A stretch of DNA of 38,206 bases. Source: Deltaproteobacteria bacterium (GTDB lineage Bacteria; Desulfobacterota; Syntrophia; Syntrophales; UBA2210). The DNA lies in assembly GCA_019313695.1 (NCBI GenBank), contig JAFDAS010000011.1, positions 1 to 38,206 on the forward strand, written 5' to 3'. How positions within the stretch are numbered: the stretch's first letter is position 1; every line of letters begins with the position of its first letter. The notes beneath the pieces are model-generated. The model saw nothing but the letters and a program-made list of their open reading frames with translations. It made no database searches and was not told the DNA's origin. Below, piece after piece: positions 1 through 7,473 of the stretch. The translations under genes and the position numbers were made by a program.

Positions 1-5
1 CTCAT

Positions 6-79
6 GGTGTGTGTATCCTTTCTTCTTATTTTGAAGTGCCGGGCAATTGAGCTAACAATCGCCCAGAGGATACACCACC
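6..79. repeat. nested inverted repeat at left edge
   Basis: The outer arms ggtgtgtgtatcct (6-19) and aggatacaccacc (67-79) are near-complements. Inside them gggcaattg (41-49) pairs with caatcgccc (56-64) with one wobble. The element lies about 25 bases beyond the premature end of the glycosyltransferase at 104-811. It could be a hairpin terminator, a recombination scar or part of a mobile element that continues outside the window. No coding sequence was recognised in 1-103. Confidence 0.4.
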
Positions 80-103
80 CAATATCTCATACACAACTTT
101 TAG

Positions 104-811
104 TTATAGCTCATCCCGATACTCAACGCCCCTTGTCTTGCCCGCTACCATGAGCAGGATATCATTTGTCTTGTGTTTCTCAACTATCCTGGACCATAAT
201 CTTATGATCCTCTCGAATCCCTTGGTCGGCCTGAAATAGCCAAGCATGAGCACCACCTTCGTATTGTCGTGGATTCCCAGTCTCGCCTTCGCATTATCTA
301 TCGGTTTGATTTCTCTGGATCCATGTGGAACCACATGGATCTTATCCAGCGAACTCTTTTCTTTTATATGGCGTTTTAATGCCTCCAACTGATATGTTTC
401 ATGGACTATTACCGCATCTGAATTTTCTATGATGGAGTTCATAATCACGAGGTGTTCGTAAGAGATTTTATCATAGACCGTGTGGAGAGTAGTCACAACG
501 GGTATTCCCGCAAGCCGGAACTTGAGTATTAACGGGATTACTGAAACACCATAATGCTTCCCGAATAAGCCGAATTCGTGTTGAATATGTACGATATCAG
601 GTGTGAGTCTTGTCATCATGGAGAATGCCTTTTCGGCAAGATCCCCATCTTCATAGTCAAAGGCCGTAAATACATTTTTCCCGCTCCCCCCACGATGAGA
701 GACAACATAGATATCCATTTTCTTGTTTCGCAGGGCGTCTGTCAGATATTGTGTGTAGGTGGCAATGCCACATTCTATCGGTGGATAAGTGGAGATAAAG
801 CCTATTCTCAT
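104..811 (-). CDS. GT4-type glycosyltransferase, C-terminally truncated
   Basis: This is a predicted cytoplasmic glycosyltransferase of the GT4 (GT-B fold) kind. The N-terminus MRIGFISTYPPIECGIATYT and the segment DIVHIQHEFGLFG (about residues 71-83) are typical of the N-terminal acceptor domain. VLMLGYFRPTKGFERI (about 185-200) begins the C-terminal nucleotide-sugar domain. The protein then stops after 235 residues, whereas the family usually has 350-400. The part expected to hold the E-x7-E donor-binding motif is missing, and neither other frame continues it in the next 100 bases. An AACGAGGA ribosome binding site sits nine bases before the ATG. It is the last gene of a minus-strand operon, 15 bases after the FAD dehydrogenase. 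It is probably inactive unless the truncation is an assembly artefact near a contig end. Confidence 0.75.
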   Translation of the reverse strand: MRIGFISTYPPIECGIATYTQYLTDALRNKKMDIYVVSHRGGSGKNVFTAFDYEDGDLAEKAFSMMTRLTPDIVHIQHEFGLFGKHYGVSVIPLILKFRLAGIPVVTTLHTVYDKISYEHLVIMNSIIENSDAVIVHETYQLEALKRHIKEKSSLDKIHVVPHGSREIKPIDNAKARLGIHDNTKVVLMLGYFRPTKGFERIIRLWSRIVEKHKTNDILLMVAGKTRGVEYRDEL

Positions 812-826
812 AAGAAAACATCCTCG

Positions 827-2149
827 TTAAAAGTATTTCCCTGCGATACCGGTAGCGGCGATTATTCCCGAGACGGCCGCTCCCACAATTCCACGACTTT
901 TCCCTGTACCATCACCGGCCACAAAGATACCTTCAATATTTGTTTCGAGATGTCGGTCAGTTGGGAAATGGGTATCAAAAAATTTAATCTCGGGTGCATA
1001 CAATAAAGTGGATGGATGAAGAATACCGGGCACAATCTTGTCAAGAGTTTTCAGAGATTCCCACAGATTATCTACGATACGCGCAGGCAGGCCGAGCGTA
1101 ATGTCTCCCGGCACAGCGTTATAAGTGGCTCTGCAGCGGTCGAAATGGCGGGTTTTGCTGTTAAATGTTGACTGAGAGCTTCTCTTTCCCTCCCGGAAGT
1201 CTCCAATTCTCTGAACAATCGGCCTGCCGCCACCCAGCAGGAAAAACTGTCTGGCAATCATCCGGCCGAATTCAGTAGTATCAGAAAAGGGTTGTGTCAA
1301 GGAGACCGTATTTATCAACGCGAAATTTGTATTTTCTGTTTTACGATCAAAGAGGGCATCCCCGTTAATCAGCTTAAAATTGTCGTAATTTTCAATTCTT
1401 ACCCTGCCGCCCGGGTTGGTACAGAATGTTCTTACCCTGTCACCGTGGCGTTTTGTATGAAAAATAAACTTGGGATCGTATACAACATCGGTTATTGGAT
1501 CATAGGATTTTCTGCTCAGTTCCACACGAATACCCACATCAATGGGTCCAAAATTGTTATTAACACCTATTTTCCGGGAAGTGTCTCTAAACCAGTATGC
1601 GCCACTACGCCCCGGGGAAGAGAGAACGGTTTTTCCAAAATACTTTCCCTTTTTTTGATCTTTACGGCATACAAAGCAAAATCTCTCATTCTCCCTTTCA
1701 ATAGAGATAACCTCCGTACCGAGAAAAAAGGTGGTGTGACTAAGCTGATTACGCAGATAATCAACGAATTGCCTGCCATTATCAGTTCCGTAGTGCCACT
1801 GCTCGGGGGCGATAAACTCTACATTATGTTCCCCGGCAATTTTTCTCCACGCATCGATTTTTTCATTATTTTCAATAAAAGTAACCTGCTGGCAACGGGA
1901 AAATTTGATAAAAACCTGCTTTACCTCATGCATCAAGTCCTGGGCCTCTTTTTTGTCAATCTGGAGTTCATCAAGATCAATTCCAACCCGGTAGTCAAAA
2001 TTCAGCTTGCCGTCGTTCAGTAAGCCACCTGCTGAATACTGGGTCCGGTCGAAAATCGCAATCCTGTCAATACCCAGACGCTCGAGCCAGATGGCCGCAA
2101 AGAGACCGGCCGGGCCGGAACCTATGATCAATACATTGAAGTCATCCAT
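827..2149 (-). CDS. FAD-dependent dehydrogenase (COG2509-like)
   Basis: This 440-residue flavoprotein has a dinucleotide-binding motif at its N-terminus (VLIIGSGPAGLFAA, residues 6-19). A second FAD-contact motif lies near the C-terminus (GIFVAGDGTGKSRGIVGAA, about 407-425). The pattern matches the uncharacterised FAD-dependent dehydrogenases of COG2509. No signal peptide or membrane segment is seen, so it should be cytosolic. The substrate is unknown. Its position between glycosyltransferase genes in one minus-strand operon (36 bases after the upstream gene, 15 before the next) suggests a redox step on a sugar, lipid or polyketide-like precursor of the surface polymer, but that is inference from context. 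It lacks recognisable UDP-galactopyranose mutase features, so I do not assign that role. Confidence 0.75.
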   Translation of the reverse strand: MDDFNVLIIGSGPAGLFAAIWLERLGIDRIAIFDRTQYSAGGLLNDGKLNFDYRVGIDLDELQIDKKEAQDLMHEVKQVFIKFSRCQQVTFIENNEKIDAWRKIAGEHNVEFIAPEQWHYGTDNGRQFVDYLRNQLSHTTFFLGTEVISIERENERFCFVCRKDQKKGKYFGKTVLSSPGRSGAYWFRDTSRKIGVNNNFGPIDVGIRVELSRKSYDPITDVVYDPKFIFHTKRHGDRVRTFCTNPGGRVRIENYDNFKLINGDALFDRKTENTNFALINTVSLTQPFSDTTEFGRMIARQFFLLGGGRPIVQRIGDFREGKRSSQSTFNSKTRHFDRCRATYNAVPGDITLGLPARIVDNLWESLKTLDKIVPGILHPSTLLYAPEIKFFDTHFPTDRHLETNIEGIFVAGDGTGKSRGIVGAAVSGIIAATGIAGKYF

Positions 2150-2184
2150 ATTTCGTATCCTGATTATCGAAGCTCAAGGGCCAC

Positions 2185-3429
2185 TTATTGAATTGTCATA
2201 ACCTTTCGGAACAAAGGTACCATATGATTCTGATAAATTGAATCCCAGACATAATTTTTGATAACATTCTGGTACATGTTGTGCGTTGGGATTGTTGAAA
2301 GAAACCGCAATATCCTGTCGGCAATCCGGTCAGGGTCATCGGTAAGGGAAAAAGTGCATACATGATTCTCGCCGATTTCCAGGAATGGCGGAATATCTGA
2401 GCAGGCTATGGGAAGTTTGATGACCCCGGCCTCAAGAAGCGGGAGACCGAATCCCTCCGACGAACTTGGCATAAATAGAATATCCGCGATAAAGTATAAA
2501 TCTCGAATGAATGACTGATTTGGAATGATTTCCCCCCCGTTCTTTGAGCGATACTCTGCAATGAAAATCACTTCACGAGAGATGTTCAAATCCTTAGCCA
2601 TTTTTTTCAACTCGCGGTAATATTTAGTATTTCTGGGTTCATGTGGGTCATAGGCGCCTGTGATAATGTGGCGTACATTTACCCCTCTTTTCTTAATGGC
2701 GCTAACTACATTCAGACCAAGCTCAAAATTTTTGCGGGGAATCAAGCGGGAGGGTTGGACCATGATGAAATCAACTTCATAGAGCTTTTGTTCATGGATG
2801 ATTTGCCGTGAATCCTGGCCAAGCTGAAAAGATTCTGAAGGATCGATACCGTCGGGAATAACCAATAGGTCTTTTTTAATCTTGTAAAGCTCTTGAAATT
2901 GCTTACATCGGAATTTTGAAATACAGACATAATGAATGGAAGGAATTTTTTCTTTAAGAATATTCCACGGATCCGAGCGGTACATATCAGGACAGTCAGG
3001 ATAAAAATAGATGGAATCGTGGTTCCAGCTTATTATCTTTATCGGATGGTCCTCTGATAGTTTCACAACAGCGTACGTGAGCGGGAGGTTGTAAGGCATT
3101 GTCATGACATTGTGGACAATAAGAACATCATACGAATCAATTTCTTTTTTCAGGTGTTCGTATATGACATCAACTACATACTTGAAACGATCGGCTCTTC
3201 CCGCCTTCAGCTCTTTCAGCGCGAGATCTACATTGGGGTTAAGGGAAGAAAAGATGGGGTCTATCGTTGTGGGAAATTCCCTTGAAAGTGACTCCCCCTT
3301 TCCGGAAATAACCTTAACTTCATGTCCCTGGCGATGCAACAGTAAGGCCTGCTGCTTCATTACTTCCTCTACACCCCCGACAACAGGTGGAGACGAATAG
3401 TGAAGAAGGGCAATCTTTAATTTTTTCAT
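2185..3429 (-). CDS. GT4 glycosyltransferase
   Basis: This 414-residue full-length GT-B glycosyltransferase begins MKKLKIALLHYSSPPVVGGV, with the glycine-rich loop that contacts the acceptor. FIMVQPSRLIPRKNFELGL (about residues 225-243) opens the C-terminal nucleotide-sugar domain. The segment ADILFMPSSSEGFGLPLLEAG (about 314-334) carries the E-x7-E signature (E in SSEGFG and E in LLEAG) of retaining GT4 enzymes. It starts five bases after the stop of the preceding gene with an AGGTG ribosome binding site, so translational coupling is likely. The presumed role is adding one sugar to an O-antigen, capsule or exopolysaccharide unit. Donor and acceptor cannot be told from sequence. Confidence 0.85.
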   Translation of the reverse strand: MKKLKIALLHYSSPPVVGGVEEVMKQQALLLHRQGHEVKVISGKGESLSREFPTTIDPIFSSLNPNVDLALKELKAGRADRFKYVVDVIYEHLKKEIDSYDVLIVHNVMTMPYNLPLTYAVVKLSEDHPIKIISWNHDSIYFYPDCPDMYRSDPWNILKEKIPSIHYVCISKFRCKQFQELYKIKKDLLVIPDGIDPSESFQLGQDSRQIIHEQKLYEVDFIMVQPSRLIPRKNFELGLNVVSAIKKRGVNVRHIITGAYDPHEPRNTKYYRELKKMAKDLNISREVIFIAEYRSKNGGEIIPNQSFIRDLYFIADILFMPSSSEGFGLPLLEAGVIKLPIACSDIPPFLEIGENHVCTFSLTDDPDRIADRILRFLSTIPTHNMYQNVIKNYVWDSIYQNHMVPLFRKVMTIQ

Positions 3430-3434
3430 TTCAC

Positions 3435-4694
3435 CTAAAACCTTTCAATGATCTCGGAGAGAATCCTTTCAAGTCTTTCGTAGGAGAAATGCCTTCTGGC
3501 TACTCTGTAATTCGTATCGGTCATTTGTTTTCTTTGAGAATCATCTGAAAGAATAGTTTTGACGCTATCGATCGTTCCTTTCGTGACAAGTCCATTCAGG
3601 AGAAGAAGTTCAAAGCCTTTCGGTTCAATATCAGAAATAAAGATTGTATATCGATTCACCACAATAGGCGTTTTATAATAGATCGCCTCAAGAAATGCAT
3701 TGCCGAAGCCCTCGTACATTGAAGGATAGGTTACAAGGTCTGCAGCCTGATAGATGTCTCCGATCGTATATTTGTTTTCCGGGAAGTCACCTTCATAATG
3801 GTCTGGAACTATGAGATTATCTATAGGTATTATCCTGACATTCATAAGAGAGGCATATTCCTGTACTCTTTCAAAATAATCAGTCCCCTCATCTCCGGAG
3901 GCATGCGAAACTACAAGACATGAAGGAGACAGGTCAAGCTGACTGACCAGATCAACAGAACGTTCTATGGCCTTTCTCGGTACTACGCGAGTAGGCTGAA
4001 GGATAAAGACATCATCATCCTCTAATCCCACTTCCTTTCTCAACTTGCTCAATATTTCAGAATGGGTTCTCCTTGGCGGAGAGGCATAATTATATACATT
4101 GGGAACAATGGTATTCGACACGCCAACACGATAGGACAATGCCTTGGATGCAATGGAATTGAGAACAACATGTTGAATGGACGGAAGGTTCGGGGGAAAG
4201 GCCATACGCAAATAATCACCAACTGAATTAATCAGGAATCGATCTCTCTCCCAGTAAAAATCATGATGATGCGCGATCGTCGGAATGCTTGTTTCTGCGA
4301 TATATTCCGTGACAGCAAGCCCCAGGGGGATATTCATCGGGATGGTGAGGGCATTTTCGGGAATAATCAAATCGATATCAAAGCGCCTGATGAAATCATC
4401 AATGGAATCCTTCAGCTTGTCTTTTATCCTGCGCGTAAGGTTAGAAATTTCCTTCGGACGTGTTGTTTTTCCAAAGCCGTGCGCGTTGATTTTTTTCACG
4501 TCAGGATTTCTGAAATGGGCCAGATCGGCCTGATAACTTTTATCGTCAGCCCGGTCAATTTCTCCGGCAAAAAAGAAACATGAATAGCCATTCCTTTCCA
4601 GCACATCAGTCCACTTCCTGATTTCTAGACTTACGCCATCAGTACCAGCTATACGTGTTGAGATAATGCCGATATTCCTGACTCTTCTTTCCAT
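3435..4694 (-). CDS. GT4 glycosyltransferase, first gene of operon
   Basis: This 419-residue GT-B family protein has an N-terminal domain beginning RNIGIISTRIAGTDGVSLEI, where the usual glycine-rich acceptor loop is replaced by a TDGVS version. VFILQPTRVVPRKAIERSVD opens the donor domain (about residues 230-249). AADLVTYPSMYEGFGNAFLE (about 318-337) contains the E-x7-E motif. The start is well supported by AAGGAGGG a few bases before the ATG. It is the first gene of the minus-strand operon and has a sigma-70-type promoter about 75 bases upstream (4769-4797). The two neighbouring glycosyltransferases share only the fold, so the operon probably builds a mixed-sugar surface glycan. Substrates are unknown. 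Confidence 0.85.
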   Translation of the reverse strand: MERRVRNIGIISTRIAGTDGVSLEIRKWTDVLERNGYSCFFFAGEIDRADDKSYQADLAHFRNPDVKKINAHGFGKTTRPKEISNLTRRIKDKLKDSIDDFIRRFDIDLIIPENALTIPMNIPLGLAVTEYIAETSIPTIAHHHDFYWERDRFLINSVGDYLRMAFPPNLPSIQHVVLNSIASKALSYRVGVSNTIVPNVYNYASPPRRTHSEILSKLRKEVGLEDDDVFILQPTRVVPRKAIERSVDLVSQLDLSPSCLVVSHASGDEGTDYFERVQEYASLMNVRIIPIDNLIVPDHYEGDFPENKYTIGDIYQAADLVTYPSMYEGFGNAFLEAIYYKTPIVVNRYTIFISDIEPKGFELLLLNGLVTKGTIDSVKTILSDDSQRKQMTDTNYRVARRHFSYERLERILSEIIERF

Positions 4695-4752
4695 TACTTA
4701 CCCTCCTTATGCTGGTTCTGTTGCGCCACAGGTCCCAAGTTTATCACCCACA

Positions 4753-4859
4753 TCGAATCCAGGGTTGATTCTATTTTCACAGGCCTGATAAGTCAATTCA
4801 ATTTCCCGAGATTGAGGGCTGAAACCTTTTTTTGAGAATAACATGGGCGAAATTATTAA
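4753..4859. repeat. diverged duplicate of ispG upstream region, copy A
   Basis: This stretch matches 12491-12688 in two blocks. About 50 bases around 'ttgattctattttca' match 12491-12548. About 48 bases from 'attgagggctgaaac' through 'atgggcgaaattatta' match 12640-12688, which includes the first codons of ispG. Roughly 90 bases present in the downstream copy, including a candidate ispG promoter, are missing here. The reading frame after ATGGGCGAAATT is lost at once (stop within a few codons), so it is an ispG 5' remnant and not a gene. The two copies bracket 4860-12490. Confidence 0.8.
4769..4797 (-). promoter_or_regulatory. sigma-70 promoter of the glycosyltransferase operon
   Basis: On the minus strand TTGACT (4797-4792) and TAGAAT (4774-4769) are separated by exactly 17 bases. 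The predicted transcript starts near 4762 and gives a leader of about 68 bases before the ATG at 4694. A degraded version (TTGATT, 17 bases, TAGACT) occurs at 12507-12535 in the second copy of this DNA. Confidence 0.65.
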
Positions 4860-4861
4860 TT

Positions 4862-4877
4862 GAATTCCGGGGAATTC
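4862..4877. repeat. short palindrome upstream of RAYT promoter
   Basis: GAATTCC and GGAATTC (7-base arms) are separated by GG. It ends about 23 bases before the -35 box at 4900. It could be an operator or chance; there is no further support. Confidence 0.25.
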
Positions 4878-4899
4878 CGAGGGCAGTATACTTAATTTA

Positions 4900-4928
4900 T
4901 TGACATCCTGAGATAATATTTGTATAGT
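4900..4928 (+). promoter_or_regulatory. sigma-70-like promoter
   Basis: TTGACA (4900-4905, perfect -35) is followed after 17 bases by TATAGT (4923-4928, -10 box with five of six bases matching TATAAT). It directs transcription to the right into the decayed transposase that begins at 4935. That would leave almost no leader, so either the transcript is leaderless or this is a fossil promoter. It could now also feed the cytidylyltransferase gene downstream. Confidence 0.5.
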
Positions 4929-4934
4929 AACAAC

Positions 4935-5388
4935 ATGGTAAGAATAATGCGGGTTGTTGTACGCCACATATCCCATCAAATCACTCAACGTGAGAATCGT
5001 AGTCAAGAGGCTTTTTTGTGACGAAAATTTTCATGGCTATCTTGTATTCAACGAGCCATCGGTAAAGCGCATCGACGTTATACTCGTCACATTAATTTTC
5101 GAGAAAATTTGCGAGGCCATTTCTGGCGGAAACGATTCGCCTCTTACCCGATAGAGCAAGAATTATCTTCTCGCCGCTGCCTGGTATATTGAATCGACGT
5201 CTGTAAGGGCTGTATGGTTTGAAGATCTGGTAATTATCGTTGGAGTAGTGCAGCAGCCCATATAAACGGGTATGATGATATCTTTGTGAGAGTTGGTTCT
5301 CTCTTAGATCTGATCCCGGAGTTCCCCTTTTTATTTCAAAAGGAATCATTTCTCTCTATATCATTATATTTTAAATCTCTTTAGGGCT
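4935..5388 (+). pseudogene. decayed REP-associated tyrosine transposase (RAYT, Y1/IS200-like)
   Basis: Reading one frame from the ATG at 4935 straight through three internal TGA codons gives a recognisable RAYT-type Y1 transposase skeleton. RVVVRHISHQITQRENRSQ matches the family's N-terminal 'vvxxxxyHhvtQRGnrrq' segment. AIGKAHRRYTRHINFRENLR and GHFWRKRFASYPIEQE match the 'hxxYtrxiNfrxxxxGhlwqgRF' segment. NYRWSSAAAHINGYDDIFV matches the C-terminal 'ypWSSaxaHl' segment. About 60 residues holding the HUH metal-binding motif are missing after SQEAFL. The frame ends at TAG about 5388. Catalysis is therefore impossible, and the gene is a fossil. Such transposases mobilise REP palindromes and often sit at rearrangement points. 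Here it lies at the left edge of an apparently inserted block. Reads on the opposite strand across this stretch are shadows. Confidence 0.8.
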
Positions 5389-5513
5389 TTATTCCCCGAA
5401 GCGTGCTTCGTAAGTAGTCAGCAGCTCGAACTTTCCGGTTGGGGTTATGGATACCCTGCAGCTTGCTGAGGGGTAGTTCATTGACACTAAATAATCAGGG
5501 AAAGGATATTATT

Positions 5514-6380
5514 TTGAAGTACAGCTCTCACCATAAAGAACGTGTGACCACAGCATTACTCCTTGCAGCCGGAACAGGTAGTCGCCTGTATCCCTTGACG
5601 CGGAATGAGCCTAAATGCCTGACAATAGTTAATGGCGTATCGATACTTGAACGGCTAATCTCTAGTCTGAATCAGCATGGGTTCAAGCGTCTGGTCGTAG
5701 TTACGGGACATTTGGAAAACAGTATCAGGGATTTTCTTGGAAATCGGGTAGGTGACATAGAAATCGATTATATTTTCAGTCCATTATACAAGACGACCAA
5801 TAATATCTATTCTCTCTGGATGGCACGTGAAGTTATCAATGAGCCATTTCTGCTGCTCGAAAGCGATCTTGTTTTTGATGAATCACTTCTGGATGCCATG
5901 CTGTATCCTGACAGAATAGCTGTTGCAAAGATGCGATCCTGGATGAATGGAGGATGCGTTACAATCAATCAATCTAAACAGGTTAAAGCATTTCTAGCGG
6001 GTAACGCGGACTCCTCTGGTGAGACCAAATATAAGACTGTCAATATCTACAGCATTTCACTTGCTTCGTGGCATTGTATTGTAAAAAGATTAGACCAGCA
6101 CATTTCAGATGGCAAAGTAAATGACTATTACGAAGCCGTATTTGCGGAAATGATTGCTGATGGCAGTCTCTCTTTTAAAATTGTCTCTTTTGACGGCAAG
6201 CCATGGTATGAAATAGATACTATTGAAGATCTGGCAAGAGCTGAAAAACTATTTTCATCAGACAGTTATACGACCACGAAATTTGTTACTCCTTCACAAC
6301 CCGTTTTTTCAAACATGCAATTGATCAATTCTGTGGCATCCACCCAGGAAACAACTGGAGTCTTTAATGTCACAAGATAA
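5514..6380 (+). CDS. NTP transferase, LicC/PntC-like cytidylyltransferase
   Basis: This predicted cytosolic nucleotidyltransferase has the signature LLLAAGTGSRLYPLTRNEPK shortly after the N-terminus, where the glycine-rich loop binds the NTP and the lysine contacts phosphate. FLLLESDLVFD places the metal-binding aspartate. PWYEIDTIEDLARAE near the C-terminus is the second metal site typical of LicC/PntC-type enzymes. The family charges phosphocholine, 2-aminoethylphosphonate, inositol phosphate or similar small phosphates with CTP. I prefer the TTG at 5514 because GGGAAAGGA (5498-5506) lies seven bases before it; an upstream in-frame TTG at 5439 also exists. The end overlaps the ATG at 6367 of the PLP enzyme. 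In other bacteria (from memory) the two activities can be one fused polypeptide. A CDP-alcohol phosphotransferase further along supports production of a CDP-activated headgroup. Confidence 0.75.
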   Translation: MKYSSHHKERVTTALLLAAGTGSRLYPLTRNEPKCLTIVNGVSILERLISSLNQHGFKRLVVVTGHLENSIRDFLGNRVGDIEIDYIFSPLYKTTNNIYSLWMAREVINEPFLLLESDLVFDESLLDAMLYPDRIAVAKMRSWMNGGCVTINQSKQVKAFLAGNADSSGETKYKTVNIYSISLASWHCIVKRLDQHISDGKVNDYYEAVFAEMIADGSLSFKIVSFDGKPWYEIDTIEDLARAEKLFSSDSYTTTKFVTPSQPVFSNMQLINSVASTQETTGVFNVTR

Positions 6381-7432
6381 TTATAAGACTCAATCTGAAA
6401 AATACGAATTCATCTCCGGTCAACACGGTGGTTACTATCGGCATAATTTTATAGATCATGCCTATCTTTATAATCTTTATTTCCCGCCGGCCGATGGCAC
6501 AGAATGCTCTTGCCGGGCTTATTGGCAGAATAATTGACCAACCTGCGGAAAGAATTGTTGTGGGTAACGGAGCTGCTGAATTAATAAAAATAGTATCCGG
6601 TCACATATCCAGTAAGTTAATCGTTCCAGTACCTTCTTTCAATGAATATGCCAATGCCGCGCCTTCAGGCCAGGTAGTCGAATTTCCGCTTGAGTTTCCA
6701 TCTTTCCGGTTGGATGTGGATAAATTTGCTGCGGAAACGATCAGGGTAAAAGCTGACGTAGCTGTTGTGGTAACGCCTAACAATCCAACATCTATGTTAG
6801 TTCCCAAAGCTGATCTCATTCGGCTTGCAAAAAAACTTGAGACTCATGATTGCATGCTGATTGTTGACGAATCATTTATAGATTTTGCAGAGAACCATGA
6901 TCAAATAAGCCTGGAACAAGAAATCGCAAGTTACCCGAATGTGGCAATTTTTAAAAGCATGAGTAAGGCCTACGGTATCTGTGGGCTTAGGATCGGTTAT
7001 ATGCTGACCGCAAATTCTCAATTTGCTGAAGCTGTAAGAAAGGGCGTGCATATCTGGAATATTAACGGATTTGCAGAAGAGTTTCTGCGGCTTTTGCCCG
7101 ATTACAAACAGGAATTTATCGAAAGCTGCAAACAGGTTCGATCTGACCGTGACAAGCTCTATAAACAACTTTGTGCTGTACCCGGGATGACTGTCTATAA
7201 ACCGGATGCAAACTTTATTTACTGTCGCATGCCCGATCATGCACAAAGCGGTCCTGAAATCACACGGAGATTGTTTATTGAACACAACATGTACATAAAA
7301 CACAGCCAGGGCAAAACCCAACCGGATTCCGACCGTTATATTCGCATTGCCAGCCGTACCCAAACAGAAAATCGTAAATTAGTTGCCGCATTGGCAGATA
7401 TCATTGACTCGAAAAAAGCAGAGATCTCTTAG
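6367..7432 (+). CDS. CobD/HisC-like class I/II PLP enzyme, frameshifted near the N-terminus
   Basis: This is a fold-type I PLP enzyme. VVVTPNNPTSMLVPKADLI, LIVDESFIDFAE and AIFKSMSKAYGICGLRIGY give the conserved NPTG-like segment, the PLP-ring aspartate and the Schiff-base lysine. DESFIDF is closer to threonine-phosphate decarboxylase CobD (DEAFIDF) than to histidinol-phosphate aminotransferase. Translation from the ATG at 6367, inside the end of the cytidylyltransferase gene, gives MSQDNYKTQSEKYEFISGQH and then a tract ending YLYNLYFPP at about 6489. The rest of the protein is in the next frame (from PMAQNALAGLIG), and about twenty residues seem to be missing at the joint. A shorter product starting at 6458 is possible but lacks the N-terminal arm. 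It might decarboxylate or transaminate an amino-acid phosphate feeding the CTP enzyme. Function may be lost, or the shift may be an assembly error. Confidence 0.7.
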
Positions 7433-7473
7433 TCTGGGTTATTCAAGCAGGATGAATTAAAATGAGGTTTAAT

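Noticed and set aside
1-103. Possible integron attC site in the left-edge hairpin
   Set aside because: The core site GTTRRRY is not matched (GTTAGCT) and no integrase or cassette structure is visible.
5092-5349. An 85-codon minus-strand open frame in the glycosyltransferase/cytidylyltransferase gap
   Set aside because: It is the complement of the decayed RAYT transposase, whose conserved motifs lie on the plus strand.
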